This document shows, in pieces, positions 17,320 to 26,617 of a DNA stretch of 59,589 nt. The translations under genes and the position numbers were made by a program. Source of the DNA: Paenibacillus validus NBRC 15382 (lineage in GTDB: Bacteria; Bacillota; Bacilli; Paenibacillales; NBRC-103111); contig NZ_BIMH01000034.1 of NCBI RefSeq assembly GCF_004000985.1, positions 1 through 59,589 of the forward strand, in the 5' to 3' direction. The notes below the pieces were generated by a model that did no database searches, was not told the DNA's origin, and was given only the letters and a program-made list of their open reading frames with translations. Every line of letters starts with the position of its first letter. Positions within the stretch are counted from its first letter, which is position 1.

Positions 17320-17361
17320 GATAAGCCCATCTTGAAACGCCGGGCGCCGCCGGGCTTCGGC

Positions 17362-17976
17362 CTAGCCCGCCAAATCCTCCAGCAGCACCTCTTTTTGAAT
17401 CCACGCGATGACCTGCTCTAATCCTTCCTCGCTTTTCAGGTTCGTAAAAATATAGGGACGCTCTCCCCTCATTTTCCGCGAATCGCGGTCCATGACCGAC
17501 AGATCGGCGCCTACATAAGGGGCCAAATCGGTTTTGTTGATGACCAGCAGATCCGACCGGGTGATGCCCGGGCCGCCTTTGCGGGGGATTTTGTCGCCTT
17601 CGGCCACATCGATCACATAGATGAAGGCGTCCACCAGCTCCGGGCTGAAGATCGCCGACAGGTTGTCCCCGCCGCTTTCCACCAGGATGATCTCCACATC
17701 CGGGAAACGTCGGACAAGACCGTCGATGGCTTCCAGATTCATCGATGCATCCTCGCGGATAGCCGTATGCGGACAGCCGCCCGTCTCTACGCCGACAATA
17801 CGCTCGGCCGGCAAAACACCGCTGCGCACCAGAAATTCCGCGTCCTCTTTCGTATAAATATCGTTGGTTACGACCGCCATGCTGTACTGCCCGGACATAT
17901 GACGGGCCAGCTTCTCGGCAAGCGCTGTTTTTCCCGAACCGACCGGTCCGGCGATTCCGACTCGTATATAACCCAT
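17362..17976 (-). CDS. ureG: Urease accessory GTPase UreG
   Basis: 204-residue GTPase delivering nickel to apo-urease in the UreDFG complex. The P-loop [33 protein letters not shown], the Cys-His pair [19 protein letters not shown] (nickel/zinc site) and the guanine motif NKTDL are all present. ATG 17976 follows GGAGGAGTTAGCAT. It is the last gene of the urt-ami-ure operon, 164 nt after ureE; the gap holds a GC-rich hairpin (18047-18065) but no obvious promoter. Confidence 0.95.
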   Translation of the reverse strand: MGYIRVGIAGPVGSGKTALAEKLARHMSGQYSMAVVTNDIYTKEDAEFLVRSGVLPAERIVGVETGGCPHTAIREDASMNLEAIDGLVRRFPDVEIILVESGGDNLSAIFSPELVDAFIYVIDVAEGDKIPRKGGPGITRSDLLVINKTDLAPYVGADLSVMDRDSRKMRGERPYIFTNLKSEEGLEQVIAWIQKEVLLEDLAG

Positions 17977-18046
17977 ATGCTAACTCCTCCTGTGTGGAAA
18001 TTGAGGTGAACAAACCTCGGGTACGGGCAGCGCAAGCTTACGAAGC

Positions 18047-18065
18047 GGCTTTCCCGCGGAAAGCC
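18047..18065. repeat. GC-rich hairpin between ureE and ureG
   Basis: GGCTTTCC and GGAAAGCC pair perfectly around CGC in the only sizeable gap of the ure cluster. There is no T run, so partial termination, RNA processing or transcript stabilisation are possible; the function is unknown. Confidence 0.45.
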
Positions 18066-18140
18066 TGCGGCTGCCGCAGCCCTGCACCGATGTCACCTCT
18101 CGGCCGCTGTTTTTTCGGCCAAACCCGCGCCGCCTGCACG

Positions 18141-18761
18141 TCAGAAACCTACGCGAAGCCCGTTTTCACGGTTTCGATGATGATCGTGATCATGATCGTG
18201 GCCGGCTGCATGACTGTGATCGTGATGGTGGCTGTGACCATGGCTGGCTGCATGCGTGTGACTGTGTCCATGACTGCTGCCGTGGCCCGTGCGATCATCG
18301 TGGTGATGGTGTCCGCCGCCCTTGGGAATCGGCTGGAACCGTCGGCTCTGCCTTTCATAGCGGGCGCCCAGCTTGGTCAGCAGCGCCTCCGTCGGATCGT
18401 CCGGAAGGACGACGATCTCGCCCTTCTCGGTAACCTGCAGCGGCAGATGGCGGTTTCCGAGCTCGTAGGCAAGCGTCCCCAGCTCCCGCACCGATTCGGC
18501 GAAAATAACCAGAACCTCGCAGGGCTGAACGAAAACAAGCACCGTATGCTCCTCATCGCGGAATAAAATATCACCGTGCCGCAGCGTCGTTTGCAGCGGA
18601 AGGGAGATGCCGATCACTTTGCCGAGATCGGTATTCTTGCGCAGGATACGCTTGGCGCATTCATCCCACGTCAACGCCACGATCTCGAATCCGTACAATT
18701 CTTCGTTATCCTGCGCCAGCTCCAGCTCAAAGGAATTGCCCAATATTTCGGTACATATCAT
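18141..18761 (-). CDS. ureE: Urease accessory nickel metallochaperone UreE
   Basis: 206-residue nickel carrier. The peptide-binding N-terminal domain and metal-binding core (LGTLAYELGNRHLPLQ, with the conserved GNRH/P metal site, and EALLTKLGARYERQSRRFQP) are followed by an unusually long His-rich tail from about residue 149. The tail carries some 23 histidines in HGHSH and HDHDH runs, a nickel store as in Klebsiella UreE but longer. Repetitive His/Asp/Gly codons make it a likely length-variable region. The ATG at 18761 lies 36 nt after ureC. It acts with UreG. Confidence 0.93.
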   Translation of the reverse strand: MICTEILGNSFELELAQDNEELYGFEIVALTWDECAKRILRKNTDLGKVIGISLPLQTTLRHGDILFRDEEHTVLVFVQPCEVLVIFAESVRELGTLAYELGNRHLPLQVTEKGEIVVLPDDPTEALLTKLGARYERQSRRFQPIPKGGGHHHHDDRTGHGSSHGHSHTHAASHGHSHHHDHSHAAGHDHDHDHHRNRENGLRVGF

Positions 18762-18797
18762 GGATGTCCGCCTCTTTTCTGCTCGTCGAAATCAATG

Positions 18798-20510
18798 TCA
18801 TCGAATAAAATACAACTTGCTCAGCGGAACCTCTTCCAGCGGCTCGCAGGTTACCGGCTCCCCGTCGATCTCCACGCGGTACAGCTCGGGGTCGACGGTG
18901 ATATTCGGGCAATAATCGTTGCGCACCATATCCTTTTTGCCGAGATTCCGGGTGTTCTTAACCGGCACGAACTTGCCCGCCGAAGCCGGGAGCTTCTGCG
19001 CGATGCCTTTATCCAAAGCGGCCCGGTTCACGAAAATATACGAGAGGCTGTTCGGATTGCCGCCGAAAGCGCCGTACTGCGGACGATACAGAATCGGCTG
19101 GCAGGTCATCAGCGAACCGTTCGCCTCACCCATCGTCGACCAGGCGATAAAGCCTCCCTTGATAATCGTCTCCGGCTTGGCGCCGAAAAACGTATGCCGC
19201 CACAGTACGATATCGGCCAGCTTCCCCGGCTCCAGCGAGCCGACGTAATCCTGCACGCCGAACACCGTGGCCGGGTTGATCGTATACTTGGCCAAATAGC
19301 GGAGAACCCGAAAGTTATCGTTCTCCCCCTGCTCCTCCGGCAGCGGCCCGCGCTGACGCTTCATCTTCGAGGCCAGCTGCCAGACGCGCAGGACGGTTTC
19401 CCCGATCCGCCCCATTCCCTGGGAGTCGGAGCCCATAATGCTGATCGCGCCCATATCGTGGAGCACGTCTTCGGCCGCTATCGTCTCCTCGCGAACCCGC
19501 GAATCGGCGAAGGCCACATCCTCCGGCACTGCCGGATTCAAATGATGGCAGACCATGATCATGTCCTGATGCTCATCGACTGTGTTGACGGTGAACGGGT
19601 TGGTCGGATTGGTGGAGGACGGAATCACGTGCGGATAGCCGACTACTTTCAGGATGTCGGGCGCGTGGCCGCCTCCCGCCCCTTCCACATGGTAGGCGTG
19701 AATCGTTCGGCCGCCGATGGCCTCCAGCGTATCGTCGACAAACCCGGATTCGTTTAACGTATCCGTATGGATCTGCACCTGAAAGTCCAGCTCGTCGGCC
19801 ACCTGCAGGCAGGTATCGATAACGGCCAGCGTACTGCCCCAGTCCTCGTGAATTTTCAGGCCGATCGCGCCGCCTTCGATCTGCTCGATCAGCGCCGCTT
19901 TCTCGCTGGCGTTGCCTTTGCCGAGCATGCCCATATTCATCGGAAACGCTTCGAAAGCGGCGATCATCCGCTGGATATTGAACGCCCCCGGCGCCTCGAT
20001 GCCCACCGTCTTCGGCCCTGTGCCGCCCCCGATCATCGTCGTAATGCCGCTGCTTAAAGCTTCCGCGACGAGCTGCGCGGAATCGAAATGCACATGCGTA
20101 TCGATGCCGCCCGGCGTGGCGATCATGCCCGGATCGGCCGAAATGATATCGGTACCGGGTCCGACGATCAGTCCCGGCGTAATGTCCATCGTGTTCGGAT
20201 TGCCGGCTTTGCCGATGCCGACGATTTTCCCTTCCTTGATCCCGATATCGCCCTTGACGATGCCGAGTATCGGGTCCATCACGATGACATTGGTAATGAC
20301 AAAGTCGAGCGCTCCTTCGGCATTCGGTATGCTCGACTGCCCCATGCCGTCGCGCAGCGTCTTGCCGCCCCCGAATACGGCTTCGTCCCCATAATGGGGA
20401 GCGTTGTAATCCTTTTCGATTTCGATCCACAGGTCCGTATCCGCCAGCCGCAGCTTGTCCCCGGCCGTCGGCCCGAAAAGCTCCCCGTAATGCTTTCTGC
20501 TAATCCGCAT
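18798..20510 (-). CDS. ureC: Urease alpha subunit (catalytic)
   Basis: 570 residues, standard length. It hydrolyses urea to ammonia and carbamate at a di-nickel centre. Metal ligands are visible: His139/His141 in [11 protein letters not shown], carbamylated Lys219 in [11 protein letters not shown], and histidines in [12 protein letters not shown] and [14 protein letters not shown]. The flap His is in MVCHHLN. I start at ATG 20510 (AAGGGGGACGCC upstream, [15 protein letters not shown] is the family N-terminus) rather than 20567. It overlaps ureB by 11 nt, implying coupling. Confidence 0.97.
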   Translation of the reverse strand: MRISRKHYGELFGPTAGDKLRLADTDLWIEIEKDYNAPHYGDEAVFGGGKTLRDGMGQSSIPNAEGALDFVITNVIVMDPILGIVKGDIGIKEGKIVGIGKAGNPNTMDITPGLIVGPGTDIISADPGMIATPGGIDTHVHFDSAQLVAEALSSGITTMIGGGTGPKTVGIEAPGAFNIQRMIAAFEAFPMNMGMLGKGNASEKAALIEQIEGGAIGLKIHEDWGSTLAVIDTCLQVADELDFQVQIHTDTLNESGFVDDTLEAIGGRTIHAYHVEGAGGGHAPDILKVVGYPHVIPSSTNPTNPFTVNTVDEHQDMIMVCHHLNPAVPEDVAFADSRVREETIAAEDVLHDMGAISIMGSDSQGMGRIGETVLRVWQLASKMKRQRGPLPEEQGENDNFRVLRYLAKYTINPATVFGVQDYVGSLEPGKLADIVLWRHTFFGAKPETIIKGGFIAWSTMGEANGSLMTCQPILYRPQYGAFGGNPNSLSYIFVNRAALDKGIAQKLPASAGKFVPVKNTRNLGKKDMVRNDYCPNITVDPELYRVEIDGEPVTCEPLEEVPLSKLYFIR

Positions 20511-20919
20511 GGCGTCCCCCTTGTCCGTCGTCCCGGCATTCCTTGATGTAACCCCGGCCTTCGGCACGCCCGTATGCGGCCTCCTTGACCGCTTCGTCGT
20601 TCAGGTCGCCCATCGTCAATCCGTTAAAGCCGATCAGCTTTTGCGCACCGCCGTAAGCTACCAGCCTGACATCCTTCTCCTCGCCCGGCTCGAAGCGGAC
20701 CGCCGTCCCCGACAGCACGTCAAGATGCATGCCGAAGGCCTGCCGCCGGTCGAATTCCAGCACCTTGTTCACTTCAAAAAAGTGAAAGTGGGAACCGACC
20801 TGGATAGGACGATCCCCGCAATGCCGGACCCGGATATCCATTCTTCTGCGTCCGGGACGAAGCTCGATTTGTTCTTCCCTGTAGATCATAGCGCCGATCT
20901 CGAATCGCTCTGCATGCAT
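20500..20919 (-). CDS. ureB: Urease beta subunit
   Basis: 139-residue structural subunit with the family core [33 protein letters not shown] and [16 protein letters not shown]. The C-terminal extension ([18 protein letters not shown]) is a little longer than usual. ATG 20919 is 9 nt after GGAGG; a TTG three codons earlier overlaps the ribosome site. It packs with UreA and UreC in the (ABC)3 trimer. The gap to ureA is 15 nt. Confidence 0.95.
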   Translation of the reverse strand: MHAERFEIGAMIYREEQIELRPGRRRMDIRVRHCGDRPIQVGSHFHFFEVNKVLEFDRRQAFGMHLDVLSGTAVRFEPGEEKDVRLVAYGGAQKLIGFNGLTMGDLNDEAVKEAAYGRAEGRGYIKECRDDGQGGRHAD

Positions 20920-20934
20920 CGTCCGCAACCTCCG

Positions 20935-21285
20935 TTACAATGTCAGATATGCCGTCTCGTTCATTTCCTTGCGGGTGGAGAAACGGATGGGATCGTGAAC
21001 CGTGATCAGCTTGGAACCGTCCGGGAACATCCCTTCCACCTGGATCATCGGGATCAGCTGCTCCACGCCCTCCAGCACTTCCTCCTGAGCCAAAATCCGG
21101 GAGCCGAACGCAATGACGTCGGCCAGACGCTTTTTCCCTTCCCGGGCCTGCTCCAGGAGCTCGTCGCAAATAACCGCAACTGCTTCGGGATGGTTCAGCT
21201 TGATGCCGTTCTTCAGTCTTCTTCTTGCCAGTTCGGCAGCCGTATAAATAAGCAGTCTCTCGTTCTCCCTCGGAGTAAGATGCAC
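20935..21285 (-). CDS. ureA: Urease gamma subunit
   Basis: 116-residue subunit (family about 100). The N-terminus LTPRENERLLIYTAAELARR and the core IKLNHPEAVAVICDELLEQAREG and VEGMFPDGSKLITVHDPI are diagnostic. GTG 21285 follows AGGCGGTGATGCAAG. The C-terminus is slightly extended (FSTRKEMNETAYLTL). It lies directly after ureF, so here structural genes follow the ureD and ureF chaperones instead of preceding them. Confidence 0.95.
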   Translation of the reverse strand: MHLTPRENERLLIYTAAELARRRLKNGIKLNHPEAVAVICDELLEQAREGKKRLADVIAFGSRILAQEEVLEGVEQLIPMIQVEGMFPDGSKLITVHDPIRFSTRKEMNETAYLTL

Positions 21286-21315
21286 CTTGCATCACCGCCT
21301 CGTCAGATTTGTTTA

Positions 21316-21984
21316 TCAAGACATGCACAACCGGGTATATAAGGTTTCATGGGCCATAGAGGCGATTTCCAGCCCCGGTGAAAAGGTGTTCATCTTCTCC
21401 AGCGTCAGCTCTTGATCATCGATCTCCAGCTCCGAGAGCCGCCGGCCGAGCCGGAACAAAACCAGCTGGGATTCGTTTTGCCCGAGCGGGATAATTCGCG
21501 TCGCTACGGACACGAGCGAGGCCAGTCCCGCGTACATATAGGTTTGCGCCGTTTCATGAAAGGGCAGCTCCATAATGGCGGCCGCCAGACCGTAAGCCAA
21601 AGCGTAATGGTACATCATCGCGGGATCTTTCAAGCGGCCGAAAGACTCGGGCGCTTGGCTCGCATACAGATTTCTCACGCCGAGCAGCAGGGATCGTCCC
21701 GTTTTCAGACTGGCGGCGTGCAGCTCGCTGGCCGGCTTGGTTGCGGAGTAATAAGACTGCAGCGTTTCGATAGCCTCCGTATCGTTCCTGCGGATCGCCT
21801 CATACGCCTGCTTCACGAAAATCAGATCGGTTTGGATGTACACATCCATATAGGCGAGCAGGATCGCTTCCACATCCGCCGCACTGCGCACCCGCCCCGA
21901 TTGTATATAAGTTTCCAGACCGTAGGAATGGTTAAAGCTGCCTGTCGGGAAGGTGCCCCCGGCAAGCTGCAGCCAGGTCAGCAA
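21316..21984 (-). CDS. ureF: Urease accessory protein UreF
   Basis: 222-residue all-helical chaperone gating nickel insertion with UreD and UreG. Diagnostic N-terminus LLTWLQLAGGTFPTGSFNHSYGLE and LVSVATRIIPLGQNESQ near the C-terminus. The TTG at 21984 is the only standard start near the conserved N-terminus; it is 14 nt after the ureD stop with no ribosome site of its own, so translation probably depends on ureD coupling. An upstream GGAGG inside ureD precedes in-frame ATA, a less likely start. Confidence 0.92.
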   Translation of the reverse strand: MLTWLQLAGGTFPTGSFNHSYGLETYIQSGRVRSAADVEAILLAYMDVYIQTDLIFVKQAYEAIRRNDTEAIETLQSYYSATKPASELHAASLKTGRSLLLGVRNLYASQAPESFGRLKDPAMMYHYALAYGLAAAIMELPFHETAQTYMYAGLASLVSVATRIIPLGQNESQLVLFRLGRRLSELEIDDQELTLEKMNTFSPGLEIASMAHETLYTRLCMS

Positions 21985-21997
21985 AGCGTTCGGTCTG

Positions 21998-22816
21998 TTA
22001 TTTGCGGATATAAGGCAGCGCCTCCTTCAGCATCCGGGGCCGCAGCTGCGCCCATACTTGTTGAAAGCAGTCCTTGACCGCCTCGTATTCCGCGCTTAAA
22101 GCTTTCACGGTCAGCACTCCGCTCGGATGAAGCGAGCAGCCCGCCCACACCCCGCCTTCGCCGATGCCGGCCAGGCATTCCCGGGCGGTCTGCAGCATAG
22201 CGCCGTCCGTCTCGCTGCTGTACATGTATAAAGTGCCCCAATGGGTATATTCCTCCAGGTAACCGGGCTGGCCCGACTGCAGCCGATGCCCGTCCACACG
22301 GTACTTCTCCCAGACGGCCAGCTTGCCGTCGATCACGATTTCGAGCAGATTTCCCATACTCCGGAACTCGAACCGTTCGCCCTTATGCTTCCGCCCGCAC
22401 GCGTACATGTCGCAGAAAGCGAACACCGAATCGCGCTCGGCCTCGATGCGGGTAGCCGTCTCCAGGGTCGTATCCTTGAACAGCATGACCTCCTCCGGAA
22501 AAAACTCCATGCTGGCCTGCCGTCCGACGGAAAAAAACTGATGCACTTGCGCCCCGCCCCCGTTCATCACGTACGACTTGGAGGCGGAGGCGTTCGTTAA
22601 GTAAAGCCGGGCGCCGTCCTCCACGCGAATCCGGTAATCCAGGCTGTCTCCGGCCAGCATCCCTCCCGCCGTATCCAGCAAATAGATGTAGGCGGTGCCG
22701 ATCCCGTCCAGATAGAAGGGCCGCAATACTTTTAAAGGAAAGGTGTAGTTCATCCGGGAAATAAAGCTTTGATTCCGCCGGTTTGCGGTAATGCCCAAAT
22801 CCAATGTGCCGCGCAT
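21998..22816 (-). CDS. ureD: Urease accessory protein UreD
   Basis: 272-residue scaffold that binds apo-urease first and recruits UreF and UreG. Family motifs: PLKVLRPFYLDG, YLLDTAGGMLAGDSLDYRI, YLTNASASKSYVM and FFPEEVMLFKDTTLETATRI. The ATG at 22816 lies 19 nt after amiB with a GGGGAGG-type ribosome site. It is the first urease gene in transcription order, directly behind the amidase genes. Confidence 0.93.
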   Translation of the reverse strand: MRGTLDLGITANRRNQSFISRMNYTFPLKVLRPFYLDGIGTAYIYLLDTAGGMLAGDSLDYRIRVEDGARLYLTNASASKSYVMNGGGAQVHQFFSVGRQASMEFFPEEVMLFKDTTLETATRIEAERDSVFAFCDMYACGRKHKGERFEFRSMGNLLEIVIDGKLAVWEKYRVDGHRLQSGQPGYLEEYTHWGTLYMYSSETDGAMLQTARECLAGIGEGGVWAGCSLHPSGVLTVKALSAEYEAVKDCFQQVWAQLRPRMLKEALPYIRK

Positions 22817-22834
22817 GCCGTTCCTCCCCGCGTG

Positions 22835-23929
22835 TCACTCCGAAGCCGATGAATGCTGAAAAACGACATGCGCCCCGCCCGGTGAGTAGCTTGCGGTATA
22901 CACGCCCGGCGCTTCGCCCGGCGGCCGCTCCATCAACAGCTCCGCCAGCGGCACCTCGATGTACGTCCGGAATGCCCGCTTCAAAGCCCGGGCCCCGAAT
23001 TTCTTGTTATAGCCTTGCTCGGCCAGAAAGTCCCTGGCGGCATTGTCTATCCGCAGGGTGCAGCGGTGCTTGCGAAGCCTGAGGTTCAGCTGCTCCGTCA
23101 ACACGCCCGTCACCTTCTCCAGCGTCGGCTGCGCCAGCCAGTTGAAGATGACGATATCGTCAATCCGGTTAATAAACTCCGGCTTGAGGAACCTTTCCAG
23201 CTTTCTCATCACGATCCTCTCGAGCAGGTTTTGCTCGCGGCGGACCCAGTTGGCCGGATTGGCGTAATACGAGAATAACGCCGGGGCCGACGACAGCTGC
23301 CGGTCGGTAAACCGGTAAATATCCGAAGCGGCAATATTGCTCGTCATGAAAATTATCGTATTCCGGAAATCGATGACTTTATCGCCGCTGGAAATCGTCA
23401 TGATGCCGTTATCGAAAATATTGAGCAGCGTCAGCAGCACCTGGGGGCCCGCTTTTTCAATTTCATCGAACAGCACGATGCCCGGCTTGCTGAAGCTGCC
23501 CTCGATTTTCTCTTTATTCAGAATGGTGGAGCCTTCCTTGCTCCCGACATAGCCCGGGGGCGCGCCCGTCAAGGCCGCGGCGTAATGATCCTGGGCCAGC
23601 GTGTTCATGTCCACCCGGCAGAACCCGTCCTTGGAGCCGTGAATAATTTCCGCGAGCGTGCGCACGATCTCCGTTTTCCCCACGCCGGTAGGCCCGAGAA
23701 ACAGGCCGACATACAGCGGCTTGTCAGGGTCCGCGATATCGGACCGGACAATTTTGAGCATGTTCTCGATCGATTCCATCGCCTGCTCCTGCCCGTAAAT
23801 CCGGCTGCGCATTTTGCCCATGACGTCTTCCACATCGAACCTGAAGCGGGTTTGCGTCTTGTTGCCTGTGCCGGGGGAAGCGGAACGCTTTTGTTCCAGG
23901 TCCTGAAGCTTGTCGTTAATAAACGGCAT
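22835..23929 (-). CDS. amiB: Clp/Hsp100-type AAA+ ATPase, AmiB-like
   Basis: 364-residue single-ring AAA+ protein resembling the second ATPase module of ClpA/ClpB/ClpX. Walker A GPTGVGKTEIVRTLAE, Walker B GIVLFDEIEKAG, pore loop near TGAPPGYVGSKEG, sensor 1 FMTSNIAASD and the sensor-2 helix FGARALKRAF are present. There is no Clp N-domain and no ClpP-binding (L/I/V)GF loop evident. In Pseudomonas aeruginosa amiEBCRS the gene after the amidase encodes such a protein (AmiB, about the same size); its role is unclear. Placement between amiE and ureD suggests remodelling or maturation of amidase or urease. Confidence 0.8.
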   Translation of the reverse strand: MPFINDKLQDLEQKRSASPGTGNKTQTRFRFDVEDVMGKMRSRIYGQEQAMESIENMLKIVRSDIADPDKPLYVGLFLGPTGVGKTEIVRTLAEIIHGSKDGFCRVDMNTLAQDHYAAALTGAPPGYVGSKEGSTILNKEKIEGSFSKPGIVLFDEIEKAGPQVLLTLLNIFDNGIMTISSGDKVIDFRNTIIFMTSNIAASDIYRFTDRQLSSAPALFSYYANPANWVRREQNLLERIVMRKLERFLKPEFINRIDDIVIFNWLAQPTLEKVTGVLTEQLNLRLRKHRCTLRIDNAARDFLAEQGYNKKFGARALKRAFRTYIEVPLAELLMERPPGEAPGVYTASYSPGGAHVVFQHSSASE

Positions 23930-24005
23930 AAGGTGTTTCCCCCTTTTACCTTATCATTCGCTCGGTCCAACCGGCTTTTCAGATAAAACAGGACGGCCAT
24001 GATCT

Positions 24006-24040
24006 GGAAGGACCGGCCGCTTGGCGCAGCCGCTCCTTCC
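24006..24040 (-). repeat. Hairpin in the amiE-amiB intergenic gap
   Basis: GGAAGGA pairs with TCCTTCC, then after one mismatch four more GC pairs form, with an 11-nt loop. There is no T run. It sits 23 nt after the amiE stop inside the operon, fitting an mRNA processing or stabilising element that lets amidase be made in excess over downstream proteins. Confidence 0.5.
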
Positions 24041-24062
24041 GTTATCCTCATGACCGTGAGGC

Positions 24063-25109
24063 TTACTTGCCCGCTTCCTGCAGCCTGCCTTCGTTCGGAA
24101 TGCCCTCGATCGGACATTCGGCCGTGCCTAGCGTGGAGCGCGTAATTTTCTCCACGTCTTCTCTCGCCTTCTCTGCGTCCATCACCCATGTGCGGTAGAA
24201 GTCGAACGGGCAGTCGGCAATTCCGCGCTCGCCGTCGCCGGAGTTCAGCACGCCGGTATATCCGCGGTGAAGCAGCTTGAACAGGTGGTTCTGGGACTGC
24301 GAGTTTTTGCGGAAATCGCGGATTTGCGATACCGACAACTCGGCGAACTGCACGCCGTATTCTTCCGTTCCGCACTCGCCGAGCGTCCGTCCGTCAAAGC
24401 CGATCAGCGCGGAGTGCCCGAAGTAGGAATATACGCCGTCGAAGCCGGTGCAGTTGGCGACAGCCACATACACATTGTTCGCCCACGCCATCGATTTGGA
24501 CATCATGATTTGCTGGTCCTTGGCCGGATACATATAGCCCTGGCATCTGACGATCAGCTCGGCGCCCTTCATCGCGCAATCGCGCCAAATTTCCGGATAG
24601 TTGCCGTCGTCGCAAATGATCAGGCTGATTTTCATGCCCTTCGGCCCTTCGGTCACATAAGTGGTGTCTCCCGGATACCAGCCTTCGATCGGGCACCACG
24701 GAATGCATTTGCGGTACTTCTGCACGATTTCGCCCTTGTCGTTCATCAGGATCAGCGTGTTGTAAGGCGCTTTTTCCGGATGGTTCTCGTGCTTCTCGCC
24801 GGTCAGGGAGAACACGCCCCAAACGCCCGCTGTTCGGCAAGCCTCCGAGAAAATAGCGGTCTCTTCGCCGGGAATCGACGCCGCTGTAGCGTACATTTCG
24901 TCGTTGTCATACATGATGCCCATCGTGCTGTATTCCGGAAATACAACCAGATCCATGCCCGGCAGACCCTTTTTCATGCCGACGACCATATCCGCAATTT
25001 TACGCGCGTTCTCCAGAACCTCCTCCTTGGTGTGCAGACGTGGAATTTTATAGTTGACTACCGCTACCCCTACCGTATCTGCGCTGCTCGAAATGTCCCC
25101 ATGTCTCAT
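24063..25109 (-). CDS. amiE: Aliphatic amidase AmiE
   Basis: 348-residue nitrilase-superfamily enzyme hydrolysing short amides (acetamide, propionamide) to acid and ammonium. From ATG 25109 the numbering coincides with Pseudomonas AmiE: N-terminus MRHGDISSS, catalytic Glu59 (VVFPEYS), Lys134 (KYRK) and Cys166 ([11 protein letters not shown]) all fall at the classical positions. GAGAGGAG is 8 nt upstream; an earlier ATG at 25127 overlaps it. It sits between the urt transporter and amiB/ure genes, making the operon a combined amide and urea pathway. A formamidase (AmiF) is less likely because the N-terminus and spacing are AmiE-like. Confidence 0.94.
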   Translation of the reverse strand: MRHGDISSSADTVGVAVVNYKIPRLHTKEEVLENARKIADMVVGMKKGLPGMDLVVFPEYSTMGIMYDNDEMYATAASIPGEETAIFSEACRTAGVWGVFSLTGEKHENHPEKAPYNTLILMNDKGEIVQKYRKCIPWCPIEGWYPGDTTYVTEGPKGMKISLIICDDGNYPEIWRDCAMKGAELIVRCQGYMYPAKDQQIMMSKSMAWANNVYVAVANCTGFDGVYSYFGHSALIGFDGRTLGECGTEEYGVQFAELSVSQIRDFRKNSQSQNHLFKLLHRGYTGVLNSGDGERGIADCPFDFYRTWVMDAEKAREDVEKITRSTLGTAECPIEGIPNEGRLQEAGK

Positions 25110-25157
25110 TGTAAAATCTCCTCTCACATGTATGGTTTATTTGATGAAAATCAAAAA

Positions 25158-25856
25158 TCAGATGGTTAAATACTTTTTAATCGTATCCGTGGAAACCTCC
25201 CGGGTATTTCCCGAGTTGACGATCTGCCCTTTTTCCATGACGTAAAACCTCTCGGCGATCTTGAACGCGAAGTCCAGATTCTGCTCGACGATAAAAACCG
25301 AAAGCGACTTTTCCTCATGGACCCGGTTCAGCGTTCTGGCGATTTCGGCGACCACATTCGGTTGGATGCCCTCCGACGGTTCATCCAGAAACAGAACCTT
25401 CGGCTTGGACATCAAAGCGCGGCCAATGGCAAGCTGCTGCTGCTGTCCCCCTGACAATACACCCCCTTTCCGTGGCAAATGCTCCTTCAATGCCGGGAAA
25501 TATTCCAGCATTTCTTCCATCAGCCGGGCGGTTTCCTTGGGATGATGGGCCATGGCCCCAAGCTCCAGGTTTTCCTTGACCGTCAGCATCGGGATAATTT
25601 CCCTGCCCTGCGGCACATAGGCGATGCCCATCCGCGATCTCTCGTTGGCCCGGGTACGGGTTATTTCCTTGCCCTCCCAGGTAATGGCGCCTTCCTTGGG
25701 GACCAGCAGGCCGATCAGGCTTTTCAGCAACGTGGTCTTGCCGACTCCATTGCGCCCCATCAGGCAAACCTTGTCGCTCTTGCCTACCTCGAGGCTTACC
25801 CCGTTGATCACCCGGCTTTTTCCGTATGAGACTTGGAGTGCGTTAGCGTTAAGCAT
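25158..25856 (-). CDS. urtE: Urea/short-amide ABC transporter ATPase UrtE
   Basis: 232-residue LivF-type ATPase. Walker A GRNGVGKTTLLKSLIG, signature LSGGQQQQLAIGRAL, Walker B VLFLDEPSEGIQP. The tail ends VSTDTIKKYLTI. ATG 25856 is 6 nt after GGAGG and overlaps the urtD stop by 8 nt. It powers uptake with UrtD through UrtBC. The related Fmd transporters move formamide, so substrate could include amides as well as urea. Confidence 0.93.
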   Translation of the reverse strand: MLNANALQVSYGKSRVINGVSLEVGKSDKVCLMGRNGVGKTTLLKSLIGLLVPKEGAITWEGKEITRTRANERSRMGIAYVPQGREIIPMLTVKENLELGAMAHHPKETARLMEEMLEYFPALKEHLPRKGGVLSGGQQQQLAIGRALMSKPKVLFLDEPSEGIQPNVVAEIARTLNRVHEEKSLSVFIVEQNLDFAFKIAERFYVMEKGQIVNSGNTREVSTDTIKKYLTI

Positions 25857-26598
25857 GGGCATCCTCCTTCAAATAAACCTCCTGCACCTTCGCGTTTTGC
25901 TCGATTTCGGCAAGCGGCCCCTCGGCCAGATACTTCCCCTGGTGCAGTACGGTGACGATATTGGAAATTTGGCGGACAAACGCCATATCGTGCTCGACTA
26001 CGATAACGGAACGATCCTTGAACACCGTCAGAATCAGCTCGCCGGTTTTGTAGGTTTCCTCCGCCGTCATGCCTGCGGTCGGCTCATCCAGGATGATCAG
26101 CTTGGGGTCCTGGGCGAGCAGCATGCCGATCTCCAGCCACTGCCGTTCGCCGTGTGACAAATTGGCCGCCATCCGGTCGGCTTTGCTCTTCAGACCGATC
26201 GTGGACAAAATATGCTCGATGCGGTCCTTGATGTCCGCCTTCTTTTGATAGAAAAGGGCTTGAAATACGCGGTCGAACCCCCGGAACGCCACCTCGATGT
26301 TTTCCATCACCGTCATGTTGTCGAACACGTGCGGGTTCTGAAATTTCCGCCCGATGCCGAGCTTGGCCGTCTGATAGGGCTCCATACCGGAAATTTCGTG
26401 GTTGTCGTATAGGATCCGCCCCGACGTCGGCTTCGTTTTGCCCGTTATCAGATCCATCAGCGTCGTTTTGCCGGCCCCGTTGGGCCCGAGAATGACCCGC
26501 AGCTCGCCTTGGTTCACCGAAAAGTTCAAATCGGAGATCGCCTTGAACCCGCCGAACTGCACGGTCAGCCCGATTGTTTCGAGTATTTTGTCGCCCAT
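25849..26598 (-). CDS. urtD: Urea/short-amide ABC transporter ATPase UrtD
   Basis: 249-residue LivG-type ATPase. Walker A GPNGAGKTTLMDLITG, signature LSHGERQWLEIGMLLAQDP (the UrtD/LivG variant), Walker B LIILDEPTAGMT, and VVEHDMAFVRQISNIVTVLHQG near the C-terminus. ATG 26598 follows AGGTGGCAAAC; a GTG three codons earlier is less well placed. The gap to urtC is 19 nt. Confidence 0.93.
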   Translation of the reverse strand: MGDKILETIGLTVQFGGFKAISDLNFSVNQGELRVILGPNGAGKTTLMDLITGKTKPTSGRILYDNHEISGMEPYQTAKLGIGRKFQNPHVFDNMTVMENIEVAFRGFDRVFQALFYQKKADIKDRIEHILSTIGLKSKADRMAANLSHGERQWLEIGMLLAQDPKLIILDEPTAGMTAEETYKTGELILTVFKDRSVIVVEHDMAFVRQISNIVTVLHQGKYLAEGPLAEIEQNAKVQEVYLKEDAHA

Positions 26599-26617
26599 GT
26601 TTGCCACCTGGCTTTCT

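Noticed and set aside
17977..18140. Separate promoter for ureG in the 164-bp gap after ureE
   Set aside because: GC-rich sequence with a hairpin but no recognisable -35/-10 pair.
19573..20430. 285-codon Arg/His-rich frame inside ureC
   Set aside because: Shadow of a GC-rich real gene; low-complexity Arg/His/Asp composition.
23930..24062. Second sigma-54 promoter in front of amiB
   Set aside because: No GG-N10-GC element found on the minus strand in this gap.
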